Source: CAWUFC02 sp963921335
Lineage (GTDB): Bacteria > Pseudomonadota > Gammaproteobacteria > Pseudomonadales > Halieaceae
NCBI GenBank assembly: GCA_963921335.3
Contig: CAWUFC020000001.1
Span: 2,356,001 to 2,420,000, forward strand
DNA: 64,000 nucleotides
Direction: 5' to 3'
In this document: piece by piece, positions 40,600 through 49,731 of the stretch
How the letters are laid out: every line of letters starts with the position of its first letter
Numbering within the stretch: position 1 is the first letter of the stretch
Notes under the pieces: generated by a model
The model's input: only the letters and a program-made list of their open reading frames with translations
Told to the model about the DNA's origin: nothing
The model's database searches: none
Program-made: the position numbers and the translations under genes

Positions 40600-41855
40600 A
40601 GCGCCGCACACTGCTGGGCGCCGGGGCCGCGGTAGGGCTGGGAGCGGCCGTGGGACTGAAACCTGATCGCGGCGGCGTTCATAGCGACTACTTTCTCAAG
40701 CTGAGCAGCGCCCTGGATCGGGCAGGTTTGGCGCGTCCGACCCTGGTCATCGACAAGGCCCGACTTGAAGCCAATATCGATACTCTGACAGCACATTTGG
40801 GGCAGGACTACGCCTACCGGGTGGTAGCCAAGTCACTGCCATCTCTGGATCTGCTGGACCTGGTGTGCAAACGGGCCAATACCCGTCGCCTGATGATGTT
40901 TCACCAGCCCTTTCTGAACCTGGTGGCGCAACAGATGCCCGACAGCGACCTGTTGCTGGGCAAGCCCATGCCGGTCGCGGCGGCCAACCGCTTCTTTGAT
41001 CACCATCGAGGATCATTTGATCCCGCCCGCCAATTACAGTGGTTGCTGGATTCCCGTGAACGGATAGCCCAGTACGGTGAACTGGCAAAACAGCGCCAGC
41101 TAAATATGCAGGTCAACCTGGAGTTGGATGTGGGGCTGCATCGCGGAGGTTTTCAGGATGAAGCGGAGCTGGCGCAGGCGCTGGCAGACATCGAGGCCCA
41201 TCCCAACCTGAATTGGTCAGGATTCATGGGTTATGAGCCGCATGTCGCCAAAATGCCCGGCGTGTTAGGCGGGCCGGATAAGGCCTTTGCCCGCGCCCAG
41301 GCACGATACGAAGACTTCGTGCGGGTCGCTCGGGAGCAGGGTTATAGCATTGATGGGCTGACCCTGAATGCGGCGGGCAGCCCCACCTACCAGCGCTACA
41401 CCGGTGAGCAGGTGGCCACTGAGCTAGCTGCCGGTTCCGCGCTGGTGAAACCCACAGACTTTGATCTGGACAGCCTGTTTGACCACGTACCGGCGGCCTT
41501 TATCGCTACTCCGGTCATCAAGTCGCTGCCCAGTGCGCGTACGCCCGGCATAGAAGGTCTGGCGCGCTTACAGCACTGGCTTGATCCCAATAGCCGGCAG
41601 GCATTCTTTATCTATGGCGGCTACTGGAAAGCCCTGCCCGAGTCGCCACCGGGGCTGGCGTATAACTCCATTTACGGCCGTTCTACCAACCAGGAAATGC
41701 TGACCGGATCCAGCCGGGTGCAACTGCAGGCGGATGACTGGGTGTTCCTGCGGCCGACCCAGAGTGAGCATGTATTCCTGCAGTTTGGTGATATCGTGCT
41801 CTACGATCAGGGTGATATTGTGACCAACTGGCCCGTATTCAGTCAGGGCGCCTAG
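40596..41855 (+). CDS. DSD1/D-threonine-aldolase-like PLP protein, Tat-exported
   Basis: This 419-residue protein begins MKRRTLLGAGAAVGLGAAVG, a Tat-like signal. The alanine-racemase-type N-terminal barrel contains AYRVVAKSLPSLDLL, where Lys78 is the probable PLP lysine. The C-terminal domain (LRPTQSEHVFLQFGDIVLYD) follows the DSD1 family, but the usual His-x-Cys metal pair is not evident. A periplasmic PLP enzyme acting on D-amino or hydroxy-amino acids is inferred. ATGA overlap couples it to the flavoprotein gene. Confidence 0.82.
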   Translation: MKRRTLLGAGAAVGLGAAVGLKPDRGGVHSDYFLKLSSALDRAGLARPTLVIDKARLEANIDTLTAHLGQDYAYRVVAKSLPSLDLLDLVCKRANTRRLMMFHQPFLNLVAQQMPDSDLLLGKPMPVAAANRFFDHHRGSFDPARQLQWLLDSRERIAQYGELAKQRQLNMQVNLELDVGLHRGGFQDEAELAQALADIEAHPNLNWSGFMGYEPHVAKMPGVLGGPDKAFARAQARYEDFVRVAREQGYSIDGLTLNAAGSPTYQRYTGEQVATELAAGSALVKPTDFDLDSLFDHVPAAFIATPVIKSLPSARTPGIEGLARLQHWLDPNSRQAFFIYGGYWKALPESPPGLAYNSIYGRSTNQEMLTGSSRVQLQADDWVFLRPTQSEHVFLQFGDIVLYDQGDIVTNWPVFSQGA

Positions 41856-41926
41856 GCTTCCCAGCAGCCTCTCGGGCTGGTTAGAATCAACTCCCCAAAT
41901 AAAACAAGCAAGTAGAGGAAGTTCGC

Positions 41927-43165
41927 ATGTCAGAGAGTGCGCGCAAAGATACCCCTGAGCAGGCCGAGTTTCGCCAACACTGTCGTGATTGGCTGAAAGA
42001 CAACCAGCCTCCTGAGCCGCCCGTTCGATTGCCGGTGTCACCGCTGGAGATTATGACGGAAGACCAGCTGCACTACCTGCAGGACTGGCAGAAAGCAGCC
42101 TACGATGCCGGGTTGATCGGCTGCGATTACCCGGTTGAGTGCGGTGGGGCGGGGCGTAGCGATTGCCAGCGCATTGCCAATGCAGAAATGAAGGTCGTGA
42201 AAACACCGTTCCTGCCGAATGTCATCGGCCTGGGCATGGCGGCCCCAACAGTGTTTTATCACGCCCAGGAAGAGGTCAAACAGCAGCTGCTGCCCAAGCT
42301 ATTCTCCGGTGAAGAAATCTGGTGCCAGGGCTTTTCCGAACCCGGCGCCGGTTCCGACCTGGCCAGCGTTCAGACTTTCGCGGAAAAAGATGGCGACAAG
42401 TGGATCATCAATGGCCACAAAGTCTGGACCTCACTGGCGCATTTTGCCGAGTGGATGATCCTGCTGCTGCGCACTGACAAGTCCAGCAAGTACGATGGCC
42501 TGTCTTACTTTGTGGTGCCGATTCGCTCTGAACTGGGTAAGAGTGTCACGGTGCGGCCTCTGATCAAGATGACCGGCGAGACCGGCTTCAATGAAGTGAT
42601 CTTTGACAACCTGGTCGTCGATGACAGCTACCGACTCGACGAGGTCGGCAAGGGCTGGCAAGTGGCGATGACGACCCTGGCTCATGAACGCGGCGCCGGC
42701 CAGATGGTGACTCCCAGTTCTGGTGGTCGTGGTGATGAGGATAAACAGAAAGCATCACTGACCGGTGGCCTGGTGGAGCTGGCGCAGAACACCACGCGTG
42801 CCGGCAAGACCGCTGCGGACGACGCCGTGCTGCGCGATCGCATTGTACAGATGATGATTCGCGAGGAGGGCTTCAAGCAAAGTAATCGGCGCTCTCGCGT
42901 ACAGGGCCTGATCGATCACCCCATGCGCATTCCGCTGCAAAACAAGTTGCTGAGTTCCGAGCTGATGCAGGATGCCGCGGGCTTGGCCACCGAGATCGAA
43001 GGTGCCCAGGGCAGCCTGTACATGGCTGACCCCAATGCCCCGGCAGCTGGGCACTGGCCGCTGGCGTACATGAACTCCTTCGGCTTCACCATTGCCGCAG
43101 GAGCCAACGAGGTGCAGCGCAATATTCTGGGTGAGCGGGTCCTTGGCCTGCCCAAGTCCAAGTAA
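41927..43165 (+). CDS. Acyl-CoA dehydrogenase (first of a pair)
   Basis: This 412-residue protein has typical ACAD segments: CQGFSEPGAGSDLAS (FAD/substrate loop, near 138), KVWTSLAHFAEWMI, and the C-terminal GANEVQRNILGERVLGLP. AGAGGAAG precedes the ATG. It is followed 20 bases later by a second, diverged ACAD, the arrangement of heterotetrameric dehydrogenases used on steroid side chains or bulky acyl-CoAs. The substrate is not established. Confidence 0.93.
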   Translation: MSESARKDTPEQAEFRQHCRDWLKDNQPPEPPVRLPVSPLEIMTEDQLHYLQDWQKAAYDAGLIGCDYPVECGGAGRSDCQRIANAEMKVVKTPFLPNVIGLGMAAPTVFYHAQEEVKQQLLPKLFSGEEIWCQGFSEPGAGSDLASVQTFAEKDGDKWIINGHKVWTSLAHFAEWMILLLRTDKSSKYDGLSYFVVPIRSELGKSVTVRPLIKMTGETGFNEVIFDNLVVDDSYRLDEVGKGWQVAMTTLAHERGAGQMVTPSSGGRGDEDKQKASLTGGLVELAQNTTRAGKTAADDAVLRDRIVQMMIREEGFKQSNRRSRVQGLIDHPMRIPLQNKLLSSELMQDAAGLATEIEGAQGSLYMADPNAPAAGHWPLAYMNSFGFTIAAGANEVQRNILGERVLGLPKSK

Positions 43166-43185
43166 GAAGTCGGGAGAATAAGAAC

Positions 43186-44316
43186 ATGGAACTACCATCA
43201 AATTTCGGCTTCGGTGAAGAGGAAGTCATGCTGCGGGATTCTGCGGCCAAGTTTTTTGCTGACAATATGCCGGTGGACAAGTTGCACGCTTTGGTTGCCG
43301 ATGATTCCGATCCGCACAAAGACCTCGCTGCCAAATGGACGCCTGAGCTTTGGCAGCAAATGGTTGAGTTGGGCTGGACCATGCTGGCTGTACCAGAGAG
43401 TGCAGGCGGGATGGGCATGGGTGCAGCCGCGGTTGCAGGCCTTTGCGAGCAGGCCGGCAAAGCGGCTTTTCCCTCGCCCCTGTTGTCGACCATTAATTGC
43501 ACCTACTTGCTGGCAGCCTGTGAAGGCTCGGCGGCTACCGAAGCCCTTGAGGCCGTCGTGGGCGGCTCAGCTGCCAGCTATGCGGGTATCAACGCGGCAG
43601 GCTCCTGGGAATATGCCGACACGGACGTGATGGTCAGCGGCGGCAAGCTCAGCGGTACCGCGGCCTTCGTTCAGGATGCACAAAAAGTGCAGTACTTTCT
43701 CGTTAAAGCCGCTGATGGCGGCCAGTCTGGCCTCTACTGGGTTGCGGCGGATGCAGCCGGTGTCACCGTTACCCCTGATGCGATTGTTGATCTCACCCGC
43801 GACCAGGCTCGGGTCAGCTTTGACGGTGTTGATGCGGTGCAGGTCAGTGCTGACGCCAGTGCTGCCCTGGCAGCGGCAATGCCCGCCATTCTGACCATGG
43901 TGGCTGCGGATATGGTCGGTGCCGGCGAGTGGCAGTTGCAAACCACCGTCGAGTACGCCCAGACCCGCAAACAGTTTGAGCGCGAGCTGGGTTTCTTCCA
44001 GGCGGTTAAACACCCTCTGGTGAACGTGATGATCGACATCGATCAGACCAAGTCGCTGGTGTATGCCGCTGCATGTGCCATTGATCATGACCCGGAGGAT
44101 GCTGCACGACTGGCTCATATGGCGAAGGCCTCAGCCAGTGATATGGCAGGCTTTGCTTCCAGCCGATCCGTGCAGTTTCACGGTGGCATCGGTTTTACCT
44201 GGGAGTGCTATATCCATATGTACTTCAAGCGCCAGATGCACAACCAGGCGCTGTGGGGCGATGCTGCCTATCACCGCGCCCGCATAGCCGAACTTGTGAT
44301 CGGCGCCGCCGCCTGA
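43186..44316 (+). CDS. Acyl-CoA dehydrogenase (second of a pair)
   Basis: This 376-residue protein opens MELPSNFGFGEEEVMLRDSA. The ACAD C-terminal signature RSVQFHGGIGFTWE is present at about 325-338, and QTRKQFERELGFFQAVKH marks the FAD-contact helix. The central domain is shorter and more Ala/Gly-rich than in its neighbour, as in the partner subunits of alpha2beta2 ACADs. It is followed 10 bases later by an amidohydrolase gene, probably in the same operon. Confidence 0.92.
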   Translation: MELPSNFGFGEEEVMLRDSAAKFFADNMPVDKLHALVADDSDPHKDLAAKWTPELWQQMVELGWTMLAVPESAGGMGMGAAAVAGLCEQAGKAAFPSPLLSTINCTYLLAACEGSAATEALEAVVGGSAASYAGINAAGSWEYADTDVMVSGGKLSGTAAFVQDAQKVQYFLVKAADGGQSGLYWVAADAAGVTVTPDAIVDLTRDQARVSFDGVDAVQVSADASAALAAAMPAILTMVAADMVGAGEWQLQTTVEYAQTRKQFERELGFFQAVKHPLVNVMIDIDQTKSLVYAAACAIDHDPEDAARLAHMAKASASDMAGFASSRSVQFHGGIGFTWECYIHMYFKRQMHNQALWGDAAYHRARIAELVIGAAA

Positions 44317-44326
44317 GGAAAAAGCC

Positions 44327-46027
44327 ATGCGCAAGTTTCTGACCATCAGCCTGGTCCTGCTCGCAGGGCTGGGTCTCGCCCTGTATGCCGTTTTACAGCC
44401 ACCGACACCGCCTGAGCACAGGGTGTTCATCAATGGCCAGGTGCTTTCGATGGACGTAGAGGACACTGTTTTTGAAGCGATTTCCATTCGCGGAGAGACC
44501 ATTGATCAACTCGGCACCTCCAAGGAGGTTGCGGCGCTGATCGAATCCGGCACGATAGTGACCGATCTGCAGGGGCAGACCCTGTTACCGGGCTTTGTCG
44601 ACGCCTATGGGCACTTTCCAGGCTCCGGTTTCGTGGTGGTGTCTGCTGACCTGTCGAGCCCACCGGTGGGTGGTATCACCAATATGCTCGAGTTACAGGA
44701 TGCTTTGCGGCTAGAAGCGGGTAAGAAGAGCCCTGGTGAATGGGTCACCGGCATGGGTTACGACGACACTTTGCTGGCAGAGAAGCGCCATCCTACTCGT
44801 GAGGACCTTGATGCGGTTTCCATGGAACACCCGATTTATATCACCCACGTGTCCGGCCATATGGGTGTGGGTAATAGTAAGGCGTTCGAACTGTTGGATA
44901 TTAATGCGGAATCTGAGGACCCCGAGGGTGGGGTGATTGTGCGCAAATCGGGCAGTCGTGAGCCTGCTGGCCTGCTTGAGGAAACTGCCCACATGCCGGT
45001 GACCCAGCAAACCATGGATTTCACCATGATGCAGGCGGTTGACATGATTCGCTATGCCAGTGCGGAATACGCTGCAAGAGGTGTCACCACCGCCCAGAGC
45101 GGCGGCACAGATGCATCCATGGCCAGCGGAATCGCCATGGCGGCCAAATACAATATGGTGGCGCCGCGTCTGGTGTTGTTTGGCTTTTTCAATCTGGTGG
45201 GTGATCAGTGGTTAAGTGGTGAATTTGACCCCGCCGAGTTAGAGTCAGCCAAGTTGGCAATGCCTGCGATTAAGATTGTCGCCGATGGCAGTATCCAGGG
45301 TTACACAGGCTATCTGGCGAAGCCCTATCATGTGCCTTTCAAGGGCGATGCCAGCTATCGCGGTTATCCTGCGGTGCCGCGAGAAGACCTGTTTCGCGAG
45401 GTTGAACGTTTTCATGCGGCAGGTATCCAGATGGCGATTCATGGTAATGGCGATGCTTCCATTGATGACATTCTGGGTGCTTTCGCAGCGGCGCAGGAAA
45501 AATACCCCGCGGAGGATCCGCGCCTGATTCTTATACACGCGCAGATGGCCAGGGACGATCAGTTAGTCCGCATGAAAGAACTCGGGGTGACGCCGAGTTT
45601 TTTCTCGGCCCACACCTATTACTGGGGCGATCGCCACCGGGATATCTTTATGGGACCCGAGCGTGCATCCCGCATGAGCCCCACCGGTTCCTCGGAGCAG
45701 ATCGGTCTGCGTTATACCGTACATCTGGATACGCCAGTGGTGCCCATGCAACCCCTGCAGTTGCTGTGGAGCACGGTTAATCGGATGACCAAGGACGGTG
45801 AGGTGTTGGGGCCGGAGCAGCGTGTCAGCCCCATGAATGCGCTTCGTGCCATGACAATTGATGCCGCCTGGCAGGTGCGACAGGAAGATCGTATTGGCTC
45901 CCTGGAGCCCGGCAAGCTGGCAGATATTGTAGTGCTATCGGGCGATCCGCTGAACGATGTCGAGAATGTCAGGGACATGCAGGTGGTCGAAACCCTGGTG
46001 GGTGGCGTCAGCGTTTACAGTCGCTAA
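44327..46027 (+). CDS. Membrane-anchored YtcJ-like amidohydrolase
   Basis: This 566-residue protein has an N-terminal anchor (FLTISLVLLAGLGLALYAVL). LLPGFVDAYGHFPGSG (near residue 87) is the amidohydrolase strand-1 motif, but the first His of the usual HxH is Tyr here. Later QMAIHGNGDAS and LILIHAQM supply His ligands, and RIGSLEPGKLADIVVL is the typical C-terminal signature. GAGGAA precedes the ATG. A periplasm-facing hydrolase of unknown substrate is inferred. It ends 10 bases from the convergent HD-GYP gene. Confidence 0.88.
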   Translation: MRKFLTISLVLLAGLGLALYAVLQPPTPPEHRVFINGQVLSMDVEDTVFEAISIRGETIDQLGTSKEVAALIESGTIVTDLQGQTLLPGFVDAYGHFPGSGFVVVSADLSSPPVGGITNMLELQDALRLEAGKKSPGEWVTGMGYDDTLLAEKRHPTREDLDAVSMEHPIYITHVSGHMGVGNSKAFELLDINAESEDPEGGVIVRKSGSREPAGLLEETAHMPVTQQTMDFTMMQAVDMIRYASAEYAARGVTTAQSGGTDASMASGIAMAAKYNMVAPRLVLFGFFNLVGDQWLSGEFDPAELESAKLAMPAIKIVADGSIQGYTGYLAKPYHVPFKGDASYRGYPAVPREDLFREVERFHAAGIQMAIHGNGDASIDDILGAFAAAQEKYPAEDPRLILIHAQMARDDQLVRMKELGVTPSFFSAHTYYWGDRHRDIFMGPERASRMSPTGSSEQIGLRYTVHLDTPVVPMQPLQLLWSTVNRMTKDGEVLGPEQRVSPMNALRAMTIDAAWQVRQEDRIGSLEPGKLADIVVLSGDPLNDVENVRDMQVVETLVGGVSVYSR

Positions 46028-46037
46028 ACTTTGGCGC

Positions 46038-47900
46038 TCACTTAATTGGCGCAACCGGTTCCACGTAGTACTGATCAATCCAGGCATCGATATCAACCTC
46101 GTCAATCTGGTCGGGGTTGAGATGTTCCTCGGCGTACTTCATGTAATCGCCGGAGCGTAGGAAGATTTTCATCAGCTCCCCGTCAAGATTGCCGCGCTTG
46201 ACCATGCCACCGAGAATGTCCATGGCTACTGACAGTTTCATCGGCTCTTTGTAGGGGCGATCGTTGGCGACCAGCGCTTCGTAAATATCGGCAATCGCCA
46301 AAATACGTGATTGCATGGGCATATCCTTGCCGTCGATCCCGTTGGGGTAGCCAGAGCCGTTCAGGTGTTCGTGGTGAGCGCCGGCATAGAGCGGCAGGCG
46401 CTTTTGCTTGCGGGGAAAGGGCAAGGCCATCAGTCAGCGCCAAGAGCGATCAGCATGAAACTTGATCTGGTCGCGCTCGTCATTGCTCAGCGTACCGTAT
46501 TTGATCAGCAGATTATCCTTCTCCCAGTCGTCGATCAGATTGGCGTCATGCTCATTGCGCTCAAACTTTTTCAGCAGCGGAAAGCCGTGATCGATCACGA
46601 TCTCAGAACTGAACGAGGCTGCAACGGGCATGGCCGCCAGCTCTTCCACTAGTGCTATCTGGTCCTCAGGCATGCCCTCACTACCGCGGTTGCAGGCAAA
46701 CAGGGTTTCCAGTTTAGTCGCCAGGGCCTCGGTCTGCTCGCAGCAGGTGTCGGCAAAGGCGGCGATGGTATCTGCGCTCTCGCCAGCCTGGGCGGCGGCC
46801 AGTTGCGCCTCCAGCATCTCGATTTTGTAGTCCTTCATTTTTGAACTGAAGCGTTCAACGATCATCTCGAAGCGGTCCATCACGAACTGCAGCTTCACCT
46901 GCTTGGACACAATGTGCTCCGGCGTGGTGATTTTGCCGATGTCGTGCATCCAGCCTGCCAGGCGTATTTCGGTCATGTCGTCCTCATCATAGTGAACGTT
47001 GGCGTAGATGCCGTCGTCCCACTGGCTGACCGATTCGGAAATGGCTTCGCCCAGTGCAGCCACCCGGCGAATGTGGTTGTAGGTATGAGAGGACTTTTCG
47101 CCAAGACCTTGCGCCAGCATGGTGACGAAGGAGTTGAACAGGTCCACCTGCTCGTTAATCAGTCGCTGCTGGGTAATGGAGGCCGCCGCAGGAAATGACA
47201 CGGACTGCACAAGGTCGATGTCTTCCGGGGTAAAGCCGCCAATGGTGCCGCTGGGCAGGCGGCGGTTAATCAGCTGTAGAACGCCGATGATATTGTTTTC
47301 GTGATCTTCCAGGGGAATCACCAGCATGGAGCGGGAGCGATAGCCGTTGGCCTCGTCGTAGCTGCGCGTGCCGGTAAAGTCGAAACCCTCCGCATCGTAT
47401 ACGTCGTCAAAGTTGAGCAACTCTCCCGTATTGGCGCAGTAGGCAGAAACATTGCCCAGGTTGGCACTGCCGTTGAGCTCAAGGGGAACAGGCGGCATGA
47501 TGTCGATGTCGTCGCCCTTGAGGTTGGTGTCCATGGTCTCGTTCTGCAGGGCCACAAATTTTAGATGGCGGCTGGCGATCTCGCCGGGATCGATGGGGTT
47601 GTTGGCGTAGACTTCCTCCAGCATGTAGATGGTGCCGCCATCAGAGTTGGTGAGGTTGCGTGCGGTGTTGAGGGTAGTTTCCAGGATGTTGGCGATGTCT
47701 CGCTCACGGGTGAAGGTGACCCCGGAGCGGGTGACGAGGTCGAGCTTGCGGCGGCTTTCCAGCTCAGCGATCTGGTCGTCAGACAGCAGCTGGCGAAAGT
47801 GATCGATGCCACCGTCCTGGTGCAGAATATTGTTCACGAATGCCCGCAGGTCTGAGGCCAGGATGGTATCCAGATCCGGGCGTGTCGTTGCGTCAGCCAT
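46038..47900 (-). pseudogene. GAF plus HD-GYP phosphodiesterase interrupted by an in-frame TGA
   Basis: The frame from 47900 to 46434 encodes a GAF domain (about 60-230) and the HD part of an HD-GYP domain (GWMHDIGKI, then KYGTLSNDERDQIKFHADRS). After TGA at 46434-46436 the same frame continues from 46433 to 46038 with LMALPFPRK, HHEHLNGSGYPNG (the GYP motif), SRILAIADIYEAL and the usual end. Counting the stop as one residue, the spacing between HA and LPFP is exactly that of intact HD-GYP proteins, so one sense codon (probably TGG) has become TGA. The intact 620-residue enzyme would hydrolyse cyclic-di-GMP. A CRP-type site lies 51-65 bases before the start. Confidence 0.88.
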
Positions 47901-47950
47901 ACTCAGTCAGCTTCCCGTGCTTGTTGCTGTGTCATCGAATTGTAGCAGTT

Positions 47951-47965
47951 TGTGATCTGGCTCAC
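47951..47965. promoter_or_regulatory. CRP/Vfr-type site between the HD-GYP gene and a haem-motif lipoprotein gene
   Basis: TGTGATCTGGCTCAC matches TGTGA-N6-TCACA at nine of ten half-site positions. It lies in the 172-base divergent gap, 51 bases from the HD-GYP start and about 108 from the GTG at 48073. Confidence 0.5.
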
Positions 47966-48072
47966 GCGCTCTTTCCGCAGTACCACCCAATTGATGCGAT
48001 ACCTGGCTTTGCAAATGTAGACTTTTCCACGTGCTGAGGTAGTGTAGGCACGTCAACTCAAGGAGTTAGAGT

Positions 48073-49092
48073 GTGATTACGCAGACCTTTTTGCCACGTG
48101 TGGGCGCCTTATTGCTTTTAAGCCTGCTTGCAGCCTGTGAGCAATCGATGGTTGTAGGACCGATTGGCGGTGCCCAGGTACTTGTGGAAGAGCTTCGGAC
48201 AGAAATACAGGTTTCACCCGATACACTTATGACTGGGAGCGATCGCGACGCCACGTTGATTAATCCGGACTTCCAGAGCCTGGATCCAGGCCAACAGCTG
48301 GGGCTGATTGGTCTAACGACGCTGAATACGTTGCCGGTGGACGACGCGACCTGGTATTTGGTGCATATCAGGGGAGGTTTTGATTTTGATGCAGATGGCA
48401 ATGGCCTGCTGGATAGCGGTGCCGTGCAGGTTTCCGACCATGCTGCTCACGCGCTAATGACCGGTGAGCTGATAAAAGCCGGTGGCCACCTCATCGGCCC
48501 ACTCAGTGAGGCTGCCTGGCGCTGGGTAGAGCCGTTTTATATCTATATGACCGACAGTGAGCTGAGAGCTGCCCTGGATGAATTTGCAGTAACGGCAATG
48601 GTGGATATCCGGGCGCAGGATGGTGTTCATGACTACCGTGATTTGCTGACCTTTAACCCGCTGTACCATAGTGAGACTACAGATTTTAAAGGCTCCATGG
48701 CGCTGTTGCGGTCGCTTAAATCTGCAATGACTACTGGCGAAATGGGTCCGTTTCGGCGCGGCATCGTGATAGATATGATCGATCTGGATGTACCGCTGGG
48801 CGCGGCTGAGGCAATGTTCAGGGAGCGCATTTCGCCGGACATCGCCCAGGGCAATTGTGTGCAATGTCATGTGGCCGGTGGTCAGGCCGGAAGCACCCGA
48901 TACGTCTTGCGCAGAGGTAGCAATGCCAATGTGCTTGCTGACAATCTCGATGCTTTCGAAGCCCTTGTCAGCGCGATCGGCGTGGAAACGATCCTCAACA
49001 AAGCTGCTGGTATCGCCCACGGCGGTGGTACGCGCCTCGCCCAGGGTTCAGACGAGCTGGCGGACTTCGAGACCTGGCTTGAATTGCTCTGA
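48073..49092 (+). CDS. Lipoprotein with a single c-type haem motif
   Basis: This 339-residue protein has a GTG start with AAGGAG upstream and a lipoprotein signal ending LLAAC (Cys22). Residues about 28-195 share a pattern with two other lipoproteins here (SEAAWRWV ... LRAALDEFAVTAM ... DGVHDYRDLL), although its EF-hand-like loop is degenerate. The C-terminal part has one haem motif, NCVQCHVAGGQAG (Cys262, Cys265, His266). A periplasm-facing or outer-membrane haem protein is inferred. The SPOR lipoprotein gene follows in the same direction. Confidence 0.75.
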   Translation: MITQTFLPRVGALLLLSLLAACEQSMVVGPIGGAQVLVEELRTEIQVSPDTLMTGSDRDATLINPDFQSLDPGQQLGLIGLTTLNTLPVDDATWYLVHIRGGFDFDADGNGLLDSGAVQVSDHAAHALMTGELIKAGGHLIGPLSEAAWRWVEPFYIYMTDSELRAALDEFAVTAMVDIRAQDGVHDYRDLLTFNPLYHSETTDFKGSMALLRSLKSAMTTGEMGPFRRGIVIDMIDLDVPLGAAEAMFRERISPDIAQGNCVQCHVAGGQAGSTRYVLRRGSNANVLADNLDAFEALVSAIGVETILNKAAGIAHGGGTRLAQGSDELADFETWLELL

Positions 49093-49125
49093 TAGAATGG
49101 CCTGAGAATAATTCAGGAACAAACT

Positions 49126-49731
49126 ATGTCGCGCACGATCGCCGCTGTCTTCATCGCAGTTGTTCTGGCTGCCTGTGGGTCCAATGAAGAAATTGTCAGC
49201 CCCATTGGCTCAGCGGGTGATTTGCAGGTGTCTGACGACTGGGCCTGTGAGTCCACAGGCGCAGATGAATGGACCTGCTATCCCGCTGAGCCCGAGCCTG
49301 AACCAGCGCCTTCAGCGAATGTCGTTCAAACTGATACTTCGCAAGATGGCCTCAGTGCCGGTGAGGCGGCCCTTATGGCCGCATTTATGCCCAACGTGCA
49401 GGAGCAGCCTGCGTCACAGAGCATGCCCGAGGCGATGGAGACAGCAGAGCCCGATGCGGAGCAGATGAGCGAAAGCTGGGTGCTGCAGTTAGGCGCTTTC
49501 AGGCAACTGGAAGCCGCTGAGCGGGCCCTGGCAGAAATGGGTATGGACGGCCTGCGAATTGCAGAGACCGAACGCGACGGTGAGCGCTGGCACGTGATTC
49601 TGATGGGGCAGTACCCGCATCAGGGGGCTGCTAATGAGGCTGCCAAAATCCTCGTGGATGCCACCCCGGATAAGCATGTATGGGTGCGCCAGTTGTCAGA
49701 CGTAGAAAAGTCTACGGCGCCGGCTCAGTAG
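49126..49731 (+). CDS. SPOR-domain lipoprotein
   Basis: This 201-residue protein has a lipoprotein signal ending VLAAC, then an acidic, Pro/Glu-rich linker (PAEPEPEPAPSANV). The SPOR domain spans about 118-190: SWVLQLGAFRQLEAAERAL, then GERWHVILMGQYPHQGAANEA. SPOR domains bind denuded septal peptidoglycan, so a link to cell division or envelope maintenance is expected. Its last 20 bases overlap the convergent ytfJ gene. Confidence 0.88.
   Translation: MSRTIAAVFIAVVLAACGSNEEIVSPIGSAGDLQVSDDWACESTGADEWTCYPAEPEPEPAPSANVVQTDTSQDGLSAGEAALMAAFMPNVQEQPASQSMPEAMETAEPDAEQMSESWVLQLGAFRQLEAAERALAEMGMDGLRIAETERDGERWHVILMGQYPHQGAANEAAKILVDATPDKHVWVRQLSDVEKSTAPAQ

Noticed and set aside
41869..41882. Short hairpin CAGCC/GGCTG after the DSD1-like gene
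   Set aside because: Five-pair stem without a following T-run; too weak to call a terminator.
46038..47900. TGA in the HD-GYP gene as a selenocysteine codon or code change
   Set aside because: No selenocysteine-insertion hairpin was recognised, the expected residue is not Cys, and TGA is used as a normal stop by many neighbouring genes.
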